Notes: generated by a model not told the origin, from the sequence alone. Shown: positions 35,201-45,574, counted from the stretch's first letter. The stretch is 64,000 bases of DNA from Canna indica (GCA_034359265.1 CP136890.1:55049501-55113500), one strand, 5' to 3'. Translations and numbers: made by a program.

Positions 35201-38200
35201 TAAGAACACCACTAATTATATGTTATTTACATTAAAACATATAACTAATTATAAATTTAAAACCTAGAGCAATCAAAAAAGACCACTACGCACAGTTTAA
35301 AATGAAGAAAAAGAAAAGAAAAGAAGACCTGTAGACCAGAAGAAAGAAAAGATTGATTCCAGCAATCAAAGTTTGATTCCAGAACTTGTTCGGGAAGGCG
35401 GAAGCAAGCACAGAGAAAACAAAGAAATGTCCAAAAATATACCTGCACGCCGCACGGACTCGCCGGAATCTCCTGGAGAAGTGAGGACTGAGGGAACTCA
35501 GGTGCCGCACGATGTGAGGAAGAAGGAGAGATGAGAAGCGTCGAGCTTTACTAGCTTTAAGTTAGGTTTTTTTCTTAAAGTATTATACTATATATCTTTT
35601 ATCTATAAGTTAGATAAAAAAATTCAAAAAAAGTTACCCTGGCCCATTGGTGGACACCTTTTTGGTCCACCGTAAGGGCCAGGGTTCGAAGACTGGCTGC
35701 GTTTTTTTTTCATACAGCGATCATCTCGTCGGGATCTCGTCCAAGCTTGGACGAGATCCCGACGAGATGTGAGAAATCTCGACATCGCCTGTCTCGTCCG
35801 GACGGGATGAGATTTCTCACCGAGACAGCGATATCTCGTCGCTATCTCGACGAGATAGCGACGAGATGATAACAATGGTGCGGATACTGAGGTGATGACT
35901 GGGTTATACAAAGTGATGGATAAGTTTGCTTCAAAAATAGAGACAAGGGTGAAAATCATTGGCTAACTTGCAAAATTTGACAAGGCAGAGGGAATGTTAG
36001 GATATGACTTGGCAATAGCAACTAGAAATAAGATGTAGCCTGGTACACTTTCTTGCTTTGTCGTCTTTAATTCTTTATTTTGTATTTATTTCATTCTTTT
36101 CCTCTTTGTTAGCTTTATGGTGGAGTAGTTTTGGAGTGGAATGCAAGGAGTTGCAAACTTTTGCCATCTGTGTACTAAGTCTCACGTGTAGTGCTACAAG
36201 GTGTGAATGGAATTGGAGTGTGTTTGAACACATCCACTCTAAGAAGAGAAACCGTCTAGAGCAACAAAGGCTCAATGTGCTTGTATTTGTCAAATACAAT
36301 CTTGATCTTGAGTTAAGACAGAAAATAAGAGAAGAAAAAGGAGAGACATATGATCCTAATCTGATGATGAATGGATCATAGAAAGAGAGGAGCCTTGCTT
36401 ACATAATTTGGAGCTGCAAGGCCAAGGAGATAAATCTTGGATAGATGTCCAAGAGTGCTTCAATATTGAAGGAGCTCCAAATAGAAAGAGAAAGAGAGGT
36501 AGAATTATGAAATTTCCTTAAATTATAAGAAGTATAGTTACATACTTACATTACTTAAGAAACTTACAAATTACAATCTATATTCTATCATTGTATGTTT
36601 AGGACCAAGAAACATTAATGTTGTGACTGTGAGCAAGAAGGACAAGGGAAAGGGCATACAAATTGCTGAAGTTGATGATGGTGACGAAGATGAAGATGAT
36701 GAAGAAGTGGTTGTGGTTGACGATAGCACTCAAGCTATTCACGACTTTGATGATCTTGACCTTCAGGGGGAGGGGAATTGAAGAACATATTATCAATTTA
36801 TCATTTTGATATGACTTTTATGAGTTTACTTAAAACTAGTGACTTATGATGGTATTTTGGTACTAGTGGATGGATTTGATTTATAATGCTTTACTTTTTA
36901 AGTATGTTCTTTATGTTCTATGTATGAATTTTGTTATTTAGGCTTTTTATAAATATGATTCTGTATCGTACGATACGAAACAATACACGATTCACGATTC
37001 AAATTTTGATCAAACGATTCACAATACGATTCACGATTTGACAACTTTGCCGAGGACTCTAGTCAACCTTTCGCTCTTGCATTCATTCGCTCCTGCATTC
37101 GCATGCATTTTCCATACAAACGGCCATTTGGCCCAAACATTTTTGCACCCAAGCGCCCAAAGCAACCTTTGCCCGAGGCTCATCCCTTGCAGGGGCAAGG
37201 GAGACACACGAACATTCGGGTGGCCACAAAGGTCCATCCGTGACGGTATGGTCTGAGAATTTTACCCTGATTAGTTCATCAATATTTGTTTTTTGGTTCT
37301 ATAAGCACTTGAATAATATGCGAGATGAGTGTCTCGTAACTTCAAAGGATCCTCGATTTACCTATTTGAGGCTACTTGTCTATGTGAAGTTCATCCTTTC
37401 AGATAAACTGCCTACTATAAAAAATTGCATCGTTCACTAAGGTGCTAATTTTACATATACCTTCTATAGATTTTTCTTGTCTTTTATGAAGCCTACTCAT
37501 CCTAGATGTGTATCACCAGGTAAATCCGTAACTCTTCCTCTTCATACTAAAACTACATAATCTTCTTGTAAATTATGGCCAATACGAAACCGTCACTCTT
37601 ACGTTCACATAAGGCAAAGTTTGTTTTTTTGGGGGTGATAGTGGAAAAAATGATAGATAAGTCAAGTCACCTTCATGTCACTCTTATGAAACCGTCCATG
37701 AAATTTTCACCTCATACGATTGATTCTTTCAAAGTAATTGGATCATTCTCTTCGTTCGAGAATCTCCTCCCTTATTCCACTTCGTTCCGAAGAGTAACTA
37801 AGACCAATTCGGTCACGTTTTCATGATCCAATTGAATACTTTCCATTTATGATCAAAGAGGAAGATTATTCTTTTTACCAAACATATGCAGATCAAATCA
37901 CGATTACTTAAAAAATGGTATGTAAAGACACTATTTTCATATTATTTAGAAAGCCAGCTCCTGCCACTGCTGATAATATGCATCACCTACCAGAGTGGCT
38001 TGGTACTTGCCGAATTTGGTAAGCGTTATTTCTATATATGTGCATATATGTCATTCTCTTTCATTTCACTGGCATAACCAACTCAACAGAGAGTCAGAAA
38101 CAGCATAAACCAACAGCAAATGAAGTGCCAATTGCCAAAGAGCTTGTGAAGCTTGATTACTAGGTACTAATATCTTTTAGGTGTATGTCATATATCATAA

Positions 38201-41200
38201 GAAATTAGTTAGACATGTACCCAGTAACCAAAATTATGGTCTACATGAGACATGACTATTGATGGTAACCAAAATGTATTGGGTTCTCAAATCAACATAG
38301 AGTTTGGATAGTTATACATGTACCCAGTAACATATTTCTAGTTTTATCATGTTTCCAACTTGTTATATTTTATCCCCCTAATAACCCATTTATTATTTAC
38401 CACCATGAGAGTTTAAGAGAAGACTGAAGCAATCATATACACAAGATCAGGAAAAAATTGCATACAAACAAGTGTTGGAGATGAGATATACGCAAACATG
38501 ATACGAGAGTTCACAAGCATGCTAAGAATTAATAAGGGACTGAACATAAAACATACTACAATACTAAGAAGGCTCCAAAAGATGTATGCTAAGTTCAAAC
38601 CTGGTATCCACCTTAGTTGAATCCCATAACTTAGGTACAATTTCTAGCCAAGAGAATTTTGAGCAAACAATTCTTGAATTTTGATAAAGCAAGCTGGTTA
38701 ATTCATAAAAGAAAAGTGTCTTTCGTTGTTTAAATAAGTTGTGTCTTGATTTATGCTAGATTAAGTTTATTTATGAACTCAAACAAAGTTGAGAAAACAA
38801 CAAAATAAATAGAGTACCTGAAAAGTGTATGGACCTAGTAACCTAAATTATGAAAACTTCACCTTCTGAAATATGGGATACTCAGCCTTAAACCTTGTAC
38901 AAGCAAACTCCTTTATTTCCTGTTCCTCCCAGGGTTCTTGTCCCAAAAACTGATTGCAGGGGAATGCTAAAATCTCAAAATCTGAATATAAAAAATTAGT
39001 TCAGTGGATAAGACAAATAATGAAGAAAATTGGACAATGCAAGCCTAAGTACCAACAATTTGGGATTGGCTGCATGGATTTTTTTTTCTACCATTAAGCT
39101 CTTTGTAAAGTCAAATCTCTAGCTATACCAAAGGCATTAAAGTTGTTTCTTATTCTTTTGTACAAAGTTTTCTTAAGTCTTCCTCTACCGCTCTTCTCCA
39201 AAGAGGGTTAAATATTTATCAGAACACAGTATGAGATCCAATAAGTGGATTCAACCCTTGCATACATGTAAACTTTAAAAAGACTAGGACTAATTATACA
39301 GATACCTAAAGAATCATAATAAATAACATGATAATTTTTTCTTTTCATCTGAAGAGGTTAAGAAAAATAATTTTCCTTTGCGCGCAAAAGTGGAAATTTT
39401 CTTCATACTAAGCACTAATACATTGTTCCCTAAGTTGGATATTATGTTCTCATGAGCATAATTTTACTCAAAATGAAACCACAAACTATAACATGTCGAG
39501 ATGGTAATTGTCCTGAAAGCACAATGCATTTATCATTAGTGAATGAATCAAGCCATTCATGGATAAGCTTTAACAGAATTTTATGCTCAGACAAATGAAC
39601 AAGCTTGAATATTAGCTTGCTATTCATGAATAGAGATCATGAACAAGGTTGTTTACGCTTGTAAATTTTACTCATAAACTTATTAAGTATTTAGTTTGGC
39701 ATATACTATACATCTTATTTTATCGTAAGGGTTCATTATATTTGAGGTATATTACTTGTATTGAAAGAATGTCTTTCCTATAACAAGTTTATATCCATAA
39801 ATATTTACAGGTATAAATATACCCCTCCACTATGCCATAATATTAATGGCTTACTATTCCACTTACTTGCCTAATCAACACACCGGCTAACATGATGGTT
39901 AAAAAACGTAGACATGCAAAGATAAAGCCTAGATTTTATTCCTTATATCATGTATATCTTATCCATCCTATCGTGTTAATTAGTGCCAGCCTCTGGTGAG
40001 CTTTGATCCGACCTTCTTTCTATACAACCTGTACCAAGTGCGGAAGTGCCACCAATTCAACTTATTTTCTGTCATGGCAAATTATTTCAATTTGTCATGC
40101 TAATACATGTTTTTTCCATTAAAAGAATATAAAGATTTTGTAATACCAGCCCCACAATCACTCCACGGGCTCTAGGCTTTGTGCTCATATATTAGCCTAC
40201 AGTTCGCCGATGTGAGGCTATACACTAGATTCGAGGCTAAATCGCCAAGCCCGAGATTACTAAGGTTGAGGAGAACACCTAGTAAGAGGAAACAATGTGC
40301 AACTAAAGATAACCTAGATTGAGGTTTAATACTTGGCTCAAAGCTAAAATCCCAAATTCTAGAGAACCTCAACTCAAGACAATGCTTACCCCAAGTCATG
40401 TGCCTCATAATGAAATGAATGAACTATTACTAAAGCCAACAACTCGAATTAGGAAACATGTTAATTTCCTCTTTATGTTAGGCACTAATAAGCCCTTAAT
40501 TTTAGGCCAAATTGTAGGACAATTATTCTTGCTTTCCTTTTATTTGATGTTTTTTTATTTAAATTCCTAAAGCCATCAGGGCTGGGAATTGTAGCCTATA
40601 TATAACTATAGCCCAAGGGACATTAGGAATAACTTGCAATGAATTGAAACTATTAATTTCCACTCAATCTCCTCTAGAGTTTGATGTTGCAACAACTATG
40701 CTTCTAGCTTTTGAGTGCTACCTCTTGCAAACTACCAATTTAATACATAAACACACACATACGAATACGTAGCCTGAAGCAATAGCGCAATCCTTCATGT
40801 TGTACTGATGTTTGGGGGAGATTGCTAAGTACCAATATACTCGTTCAACATTGTCATAACATTAAATGCCCCACTATTGCCATTTACTTTCAGCATATCC
40901 ACTAACATTATACACATGCAAAGACAAAAATCTAGATTTTATTCCTTGCATTCATGCTATAGTTCATCCTTTCCAATATTCTAACATGGGAATCAAAAGG
41001 CCCCTGTGGACACACCCACTAAGGATTTTTGCAAGAATTATGACTTTGCCAGAATGAAGAACTTGCTGGCAAAATGTCATATTTTGTTGAAGGCCTAAGG
41101 TCAAATGTGAGTTCATCTTCCTCGGATGATCCACAAAATTAAACCTCAAGACATATGAATAAGCCCAAGTTTGTTTGTTTGTCTATTTCTTTGAGTTTGA

Positions 41201-42246
41201 ATGTATGTTCAACAAACTTGTAAACAAACTAAAGCTTGTTTATGAGCTCAAGCTTGAGCTTGAATATAAGCCCAAGCTCAACTTGTGTCAGGCTTGATAA
41301 GCATTCCAAAAGCACAAGCTTCAACATCTAATTCAAGTTCAGTCGAGCTCAGTAAAACTTGAGCTTGACAAATTTCCTTATCAACACTCTTGAACATAGC
41401 CAACTTCTGGTCAGCTCAGTTACAAACCTATTTCCTATCAAGCAACTAGCAAAGATGTTTCAAGCACACAACTGTTGAGTTTCAAATTTTAGAATCAATA
41501 TTTTCAGCAACTAAAGTTCTCAGTCCAGCATGTAAGCCATCAACTATTTTGTCATGCTCATTTGTTCCAACTCAATCATCAATAATAGTCTTAGCACTAC
41601 AAGTGTCTTCTAAACTAGCTAAGGCATTTATTGCGGCATTTACAAACTAAAAGGAAGCAACGAAACAAGGTGCAGTCACCATCAACATCCAGCAAAATTG
41701 GCATACCCTAAAGAAGAGCTTTGTACCTTTCTAGCAAACTAGCGCACCATGGAAAATACCAGTATTTACATTGTGACAAGTACTAAATAATGAGATCGGC
41801 AAAATTAACTTTCAGCAAAAATCGTTCATGGCACATAAAAAATAATCCCACGAAGAGTAGCTCTTTATCGGATCATAGAACGGACCTTTGTCCTTGTACT
41901 TGGTATACAATTCGGTCAGCTCGGTGTAATTCTTGTTCGTGAAACCACTGCTCCAAAAAAAGGATCAAGCTTTCATCAAATTCATATTGATCAGAAGAAA
42001 GCCAAAAGAAAAAGGAGTACCATTTGGAAGCAACATTAACGACGAGGAGGACCATTCCCTTGTAGATCCCCAGATCCACGTCCTTGCCGGTGCCATCCTG
42101 GACGACAAAGAAAAGATTATAGCGAAGTAAAACCTAGAATAAAGCAGAAGGGAACATAAGAGAAAGGGAATCCTGGAGAGGCTCTTGACCTTGACGGTGA
42201 ATTCATGGATGGAACTCTCACTCGGCACGGATTGAGAGCCCCCCAT
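29204..42246 (-). CDS. Glutathione peroxidase, plant GPX4/GPX5 type, six exons
   Basis: Reduces hydrogen and lipid hydroperoxides; plant members use mainly thioredoxin and act in redox defence and signalling. Exons (minus): 42246-42190, 42097-42021, 41947-41886, 38981-38863, 29518-29351, 29236-29204. All introns are GT-AG and phases fit, giving 171 residues plus TAA, the usual length. The peroxidatic Cys45 (VNVASKCGFT) has its codon split by intron 2. Gln76 (FPCNQF), Trp134 and Asn135 ([10 protein letters not shown]) complete the catalytic tetrad. Cys74 and Cys93 (FACTRF), including the resolving Cys, are present. The N-terminus MGGSQS fits an N-myristoylation site, as in membrane-associated family members. 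There is no transit peptide. Introns 3 (2.9 kb) and 4 (9.3 kb) are inflated by repeats. An oddity is PWEEQE where PGTNEE or similar is usual. It seems functional. Confidence 0.95.
29519..30170 (-). other. GPX intron 4, 3' part without insertions
   Basis: Ordinary AT-rich intron sequence between exon 5 and the first repeat. It ends in ATAATGTAG before exon 5. No open frame or motif was seen. Confidence 0.7.
30175..30340. mobile_element. Partial MITE-like repeat (GGGTCGG/CCCGACC words)
   Basis: It begins TAGGGCTGTTCATAGGTC and continues with alternating CCCGACCC and GGGTCGG words around an AT-rich centre, the style of a hAT MITE. The matching right end (GAACAGCCCTA) is not found, so the copy is truncated by the GC-rich block or the retroelement that follows. 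Confidence 0.5.
30423..30458. repeat. 14 bp perfect inverted repeat around an 8 bp loop
   Basis: CGTCTTCCCAAGAA (30423-30436) and TTCTTGGGAAGACG (30445-30458) are exact reverse complements. Further GGGAAGACG/CGTCTTCC words surround them in a GC-rich block of unknown origin (30340-30475). Confidence 0.85.
30530..31840 (+). pseudogene. Chromovirus integrase and chromodomain, broken
   Basis: The reading starts in the integrase N-terminal finger ([13 protein letters not shown], then a frameshift, [18 protein letters not shown] and LICQQDKVE). It passes the integrase core ([20 protein letters not shown], then [24 protein letters not shown] and [15 protein letters not shown]) and the C-terminal part ([16 protein letters not shown], then [17 protein letters not shown]). 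It ends in a chromodomain-like segment ([12 protein letters not shown]). It resembles the Galadriel/CRM side of the chromoviruses more than Tekay; I infer this from the NALLEQYL and chromodomain regions only. Stops occur at SRF*, LLE*YL* and AA*. Gag, protease, RT and the 5' LTR are missing. A polypurine tract (AAGTGGGGAAGAA) ends the region. It lies in GPX intron 4, antisense to the gene. Confidence 0.85.
31841..32229 (+). mobile_element. Chromovirus 3' LTR, left part (split by a hAT element)
   Basis: It starts TGTTAGGGACCC directly after the polypurine tract. It contains two diverged copies of a block of about 115 bp (from 31940 and 32049), each opening with CACACCG and closing with GGTGTGCGG or GATGTGCGG. 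A TATA-like GTATAATACCC lies near 32210. It is interrupted at 32230 by the hAT insertion and resumes at 37058. Confidence 0.75.
32940..33155. repeat. Minisatellite in the hAT leader (GATTTATGCACAGTAGCA units)
   Basis: The unit CTTTGATTTATGCACAGTAG recurs about five times, alternating with CAGACCGCACAGTAGCATCT. It lies 110 bp upstream of the transposase start, so it may be part of the element promoter or a transposase-binding array. Confidence 0.8.
34799..35877. mobile_element. Non-autonomous hAT element inside the hAT transposase exon
   Basis: The 8 bp duplication GTGCGGAT lies on both sides (34791-34798 and 35878-35885). Removing the insert and one copy rejoins the transposase reading as FSAD followed by TEVMTGLY. 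Ends are imperfect inverted repeats: CAAGATTATTATCGCGAC on the left and the complement of CATTGTTATCATCTCGTC on the right, 12 of 18 matching. The 1079 bp body has no transposase; its open frames on the minus strand near 35257-35510 show no motif. Both subterminal regions carry clustered short words (TATCG/CGCGA on the left, CTCGTC/GACGAG on the right). Confidence 0.85.
35722..35769. repeat. Perfect 48 bp palindrome
   Basis: The arm CATCTCGTCGGGATCTCG plus TCCAAG is followed directly by its exact reverse complement, centred on AAGCTT with no loop. A second inverted repeat, with 17 bp arms around a single A, follows near 35832-35866. Both belong to the right end of the nested hAT element. Confidence 0.95.
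37058..37215 (+). mobile_element. Chromovirus 3' LTR, right part
   Basis: After the hAT target duplication the LTR continues with TCTAGTCAACC. A TG..CA match suggests an end near CGAACA (37214), which would make the LTR about 546 bp without the hAT. The end could instead lie up to about 37260; no target duplication could be verified because the element's other end is missing. Confidence 0.5.
37260..38862 (-). other. GPX intron 4, 5' part
   Basis: Intron sequence without recognisable genes. It begins GTGAAG at 38862 directly after exon 4. Confidence 0.6.
38982..41885 (-). other. GPX intron 3
   Basis: 2.9 kb, from GTCCG at 41885 to TATATTCAG at 38982. No gene inside. It holds scattered AAGCTTGAGCTTG words (41225-41370) that look like a decayed relative of the GAGCTCGAGC MITE family. 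Confidence 0.8.
41160..41385. mobile_element. Decayed GAGCTC/AAGCTTG-rich MITE remnant in GPX intron 3
   Basis: Words such as GAGCTCAAGCTTGAGCTTG and AGTCGAGCTCAGTAAAACTT resemble the hAT MITEs at 20342, 49530 and 63240 after CpG decay. Neither TAGGGGTG end is preserved, so boundaries are approximate. Confidence 0.35.
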
Positions 42247-42627
42247 CCCTTCCCTCGGGCCGGGATACCCTCCCCTCCCCTTCGCCCTCTTTATTTACCT
42301 GCAAGGCTCACATTGTAAATGCGAGTCCCGCTTTACTATAAGTCGGGCCCAACAGTAATTCACCCGTCACAAAGGGGTGTGCGGATAAATGAGACGAATA
42401 TTAAATCGGTTGGTCAAATTACATAACAAGGAAGTTCAAGTCTGACTAGTTTAAATTTGACTAAATTTCATGGATAGACCATTTTGAGATAAATAATTTA
42501 AAAATTTTGATCAAATTTTATATGAATGGACAAAAATATCATTCATCTATATCCCATCTTTTCCTCATGTTCCCTGCTCAGTTGTCTCCCTCCCTTATTC
42601 TCCTTGATCTCCTCATCGGATCCATCA
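42247..42627 (-). promoter_or_regulatory. GPX 5' flank and presumed promoter
   Basis: Only about 380 bp separate the GPX start codon from a solo LTR. The flank contains a TTGGGCCCGAC word near 42338-42348, like the plant site II/TGGGCC promoter motif, and an A/T-rich AAATAAAG word near 42290. A pyrimidine/purine-biased stretch precedes the ATG. None of these is proven to be functional. Confidence 0.4.
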
Positions 42628-42632
42628 TCGAT

Positions 42633-45297
42633 TGTAATATTCTAGATATTAATATTTATTTTTGTTATTATTTGTTATTGTCAGCCTAGCGGGCTAGTTT
42701 GAGGTCGAGCCGAGTCGACTTATGGTCTAGTGCGAACTTGGGTAAGTAGGAATTTGAATTATGCGAATTCTTTTCTTGATTAGATAAATTTATTTAATTA
42801 TGTTGTTGTGTGTACTTGGATTATTAAATTATGTTGCATATGAGTGTGCATATAAGTGATGCTTGTTTTTAGCATGGGGTTAGTTCGAGTTAGTAGGTTG
42901 CGGATCCAAGTTGAAGTTAGTGAGGATTAGAGTGTGAATAGGAAGAAATAGGAGGGGATTATAAAATCCCCCCTAAGGCTCGGCGGCTCCCCATTGGAGC
43001 CGCACCAGTTGAGCGGAGAGAGGAGCCGTCTAGCCAAGCCGAGTCGCCCCTCTCCCCTTTCCTCTTCCTTGGAGGTGCCGCCCTCAAGCCCCAGTTGTTG
43101 AGCCATCCCTCCCTCTTCCCCTCTCTTGGAGCAGCCGGCTTGAGGTGGAGTCGCCGCCCCCTTTCTTCTTGATCTTGGAGCCGCCACCCCCTTGGTTCGA
43201 GCCAAGCCGCCACCCTTTGTGGCCGAATTCGGAGGCCGCTGCTTGGAAGTCCTTCTCTAATTCTTTCTTCCCAATCGGGTGAGTGGTTTTACCCCCCATT
43301 TCTCGGGTTTTCTCTCGTTTCTTAAGCCGTTCTTGAAGGTTGAGTGTTCTTGTCGGAATTTCTCGTCGATTCTTGAAGTTTATCGTCATTTTCACATGTT
43401 TCCATGAAAGAGGAGGCCTGAAACCCCCCCCCCCCTCCTATGGGGCTCGGCAGCCCTAGGATGACCCTAGGGGTGCTCGGCCATAGAGGATGTCGGGTCG
43501 CCCTCAAAGTGTTCGACAAAATGCCTAAGAGAAATCTTGATATGTTCTTTACAATCTAGGCTTGGATTAATCTCCTCAATTAGATTCCTTTGATGCCAAT
43601 GCATGAGTTGTGTTTAGATATGTAATTTTTAGTTTATGAATCTTTGTTTGCATGAGGAAAGATAAATCTTGATGTCTTGGATGGATTCTTGATTTAAAAC
43701 TTGAGTCTTGATCTTATGATAGTGTAGATGTATGTTAGATCTTGATTAGAAAATTATGAATTTCTTTTTGTATGATGGACTTAATGTTTTAAATCTGTAG
43801 TGATGATAATTTAGGATTTAAATTCTGTGAATTTCGGATTTATTTTCATGATATGCTGAAAACTCTATCTTGCTGAAAATTTCATGCTGAATTGTTGAAT
43901 CTGGGCTAATTTTGAAATCTCTGTTGTAATGAGGACGAATTACTAAATATAGTCGTGTAACCTATCGTTTTGACCGGAAAATATAGTTTGAAAATATAGG
44001 ACATACTCGGGAGACCAGATTCGGGTTGGGTACACCAGTTTCGGGCTCAACAGTAAGCTAAAAACAAAACCCATAAACAAAATCTTAATCTTGGTGATGA
44101 TAATTTTAATTGCTTAATTAAAAATTCAAAGGGGCAGCATAATTTGTTATGAACCAACAAATAAAGTTTATGCATGAAATAAAACCTCATGGGTTATGAC
44201 ATCACGGGTCTAGGTGTTGAGATCGGGCATAGAGTGTTGCGGCGTTTCCCAGTAAAGACACTCCTAAGGCACCTTAGAAGACACTTAACTTATGTCATAT
44301 TGCGCCATACCTTTATGAATGACGAAGAGGCTCAGATAGGAGCTGGGTTGCGGGCTTGGCCCGGAAGGTTGGATAGTTAATTCCCAATCCGTGTTTAAAG
44401 GAATAAGTTTGAATGGGTGAATCTTGATTATTCCTATGTTATCTCTTTGGAATAAGTTTGAATGGGTAAATCCCGATTGTTCCTGTGTTTCCTCGTGGAA
44501 CAAGTTCAGACAGGCAAATCCCGATTGTTCCCAAGTTTCTTTTAAGGAATAAGTTCAGACGGACGAATCTTGATTATTCCTGTGATATCTTAAAGGGGCA
44601 AGTTTGGACGGGCAAATCCGAATTCTTCCTTCGCGTCTCGTGGAGCATGTTCGGACGAGCGAATCTCGATTGCTCCCGAGTTTTTTTATTATAGGATAAG
44701 CTCGGATGGGCCAATCCCGATTATCCTAGTATGATTTGTTGCCTTAGGGCATAGGAAGCTTAGGCCTATTGTACTTCACTATTAGAGTGTTGGATGCTTT
44801 CGGGCATGTGGTGGCCAGATGGCGTGTTAGCTAGTCACTCCATTGTGGATTTTATTCCTGTTTGAGACAGGTGTTTTATCGTATGTTATATCTCTGTCTT
44901 TGATTTCTCGTGGGGGTTGGTAGAACCACTCACTAAGTTCTTTGAACTCAGCCGAGCCACATTGATCTCATAGCAGTAGTAGTCGAGTCTTTGGTAGTTT
45001 GTCATGCACCTGTGTTTTGGTATTTTGGAGTTGTAGTCCCTTGGGGACATTCATGTCTTTTATTTCAGATTTCACTTGTAAATAAACCGTTGAACTTTGA
45101 TTTATTGATTCCGCACTTTAGTGTTTTGCTAAACTTACTTCTAATGAAATCTGATTTGGTTTCTCATTTTAAATAAAACTCGTTAGATTATTTCCGCTAT
45201 GTTTATGTATCATGAGTTGGAATGTGCATGGGTTAGGCTGCGGGGTATAAACACGGATACTCTGTCCGGTCACATGACTCTAAGTTGGGGCGTGACA
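42633..45297 (+). mobile_element. Solo gypsy LTR, plus orientation, upstream of GPX
   Basis: It runs from TGTAATATTCTAG to GGGGCGTGACA and has a perfect 5 bp target duplication TCGAT (42628-42632 and 45298-45302). No PBS or pol is attached, so it is a solo LTR of 2665 bp. It belongs to the same family as the minus-oriented LTRs from 45575. It contains a minisatellite of about six 60 bp units (44385-44745) built on AAGTT(C/T)GNANGGGNNAATC words, and a GC-rich part near 42965-43260. Confidence 0.92.
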
Positions 45298-45302
45298 TCG
45301 AT

Positions 45303-45569
45303 GGTCATCCCTTGCCACTCCTCCATCCCCTCCTCTCACTGTCGGCTCCGCCTGGGCCTACCGTCGGCTGATTGGGTTAGGATTTCCACCCCCACAATAT
45401 TGGCCAACTTGATCGTGGTGGCTAAAGCAACACTGCAGTCAATAGTGGGTCACAGTGACTAAAGCCGCAGCGCGACGCTGCCGTATAGGCCAATGGCCGC
45501 CACCCGGCCAACCTTACGTGGCCAGCAGTTGCGGCTAATATGCAATCCTGCATCACGATTTCGTCGATC
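45303..45569. other. 267 bp host spacer between two inverted LTRs
   Basis: GC-richer unique-looking sequence between the two target duplications. No gene or motif was recognised. Confidence 0.6.
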
Positions 45570-45574
45570 CATCT

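Larger units (their letters stand above)
33265..36780 (+). pseudogene. hAT transposase, broken
   Basis: The start ATG at 33265 opens a BED zinc finger (CNYC near residue 36, then HHLAGTH). A DUF659-type region follows ([19 protein letters not shown]), then the catalytic-domain block ([20 protein letters not shown]) and the C-terminal dimerisation block ([20 protein letters not shown]). Introns can be read at 34682-34767 (GT-AG, joining NPR to LHYES), near 36044-36110 and near 36498-36602. The last exon, after GTTTAG, encodes an acidic tail ([19 protein letters not shown]). It is dead. There is a TGA at 33574-33576, a deletion of roughly 14 codons with frameshift near 34012, a TAG after KYKKV near 34606, two stops near 35960-36040, and a frame change near 36360. 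A hAT element also interrupts the exon at 34799. Confidence 0.9.
32230..37049 (+). mobile_element. hAT transposon, 4.8 kb, inside the chromovirus LTR
   Basis: An 8 bp target duplication CCGAGGAC flanks it (32222-32229 and 37050-37057), the length typical of hAT. Its ends, CTCTGTTGTTAGTATCG on the left and CGATTTGACAACTTTG on the right, are imperfect inverted repeats. Both subterminal regions are rich in CGATTC/GAATCG words (32245-32410 and 36965-37040). Inside lie a CG-rich leader (32410-32870), a short minisatellite (32940-33155), the transposase exons (33265-36780) and a second hAT element (34799-35877). It splits the LTR and is the younger insertion of the two. Confidence 0.9.

Noticed and set aside
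41873..42079. Single-exon ORF starting [15 protein letters not shown]
   Set aside because: It is GPX exon 2 read through the intron. The true exon ends at 42021 inside the catalytic Cys codon.
43084..43395. Basic open frames upstream of GPX on the minus strand
   Set aside because: They lie entirely in the solo LTR 42633-45297 and show no family motif.
44385..44745. Regular repeats with spacers that look CRISPR-like
   Set aside because: Units are diverged along their whole length, sit inside LTRs in a plant genome, and recur at the same LTR position in each copy. They are minisatellites.
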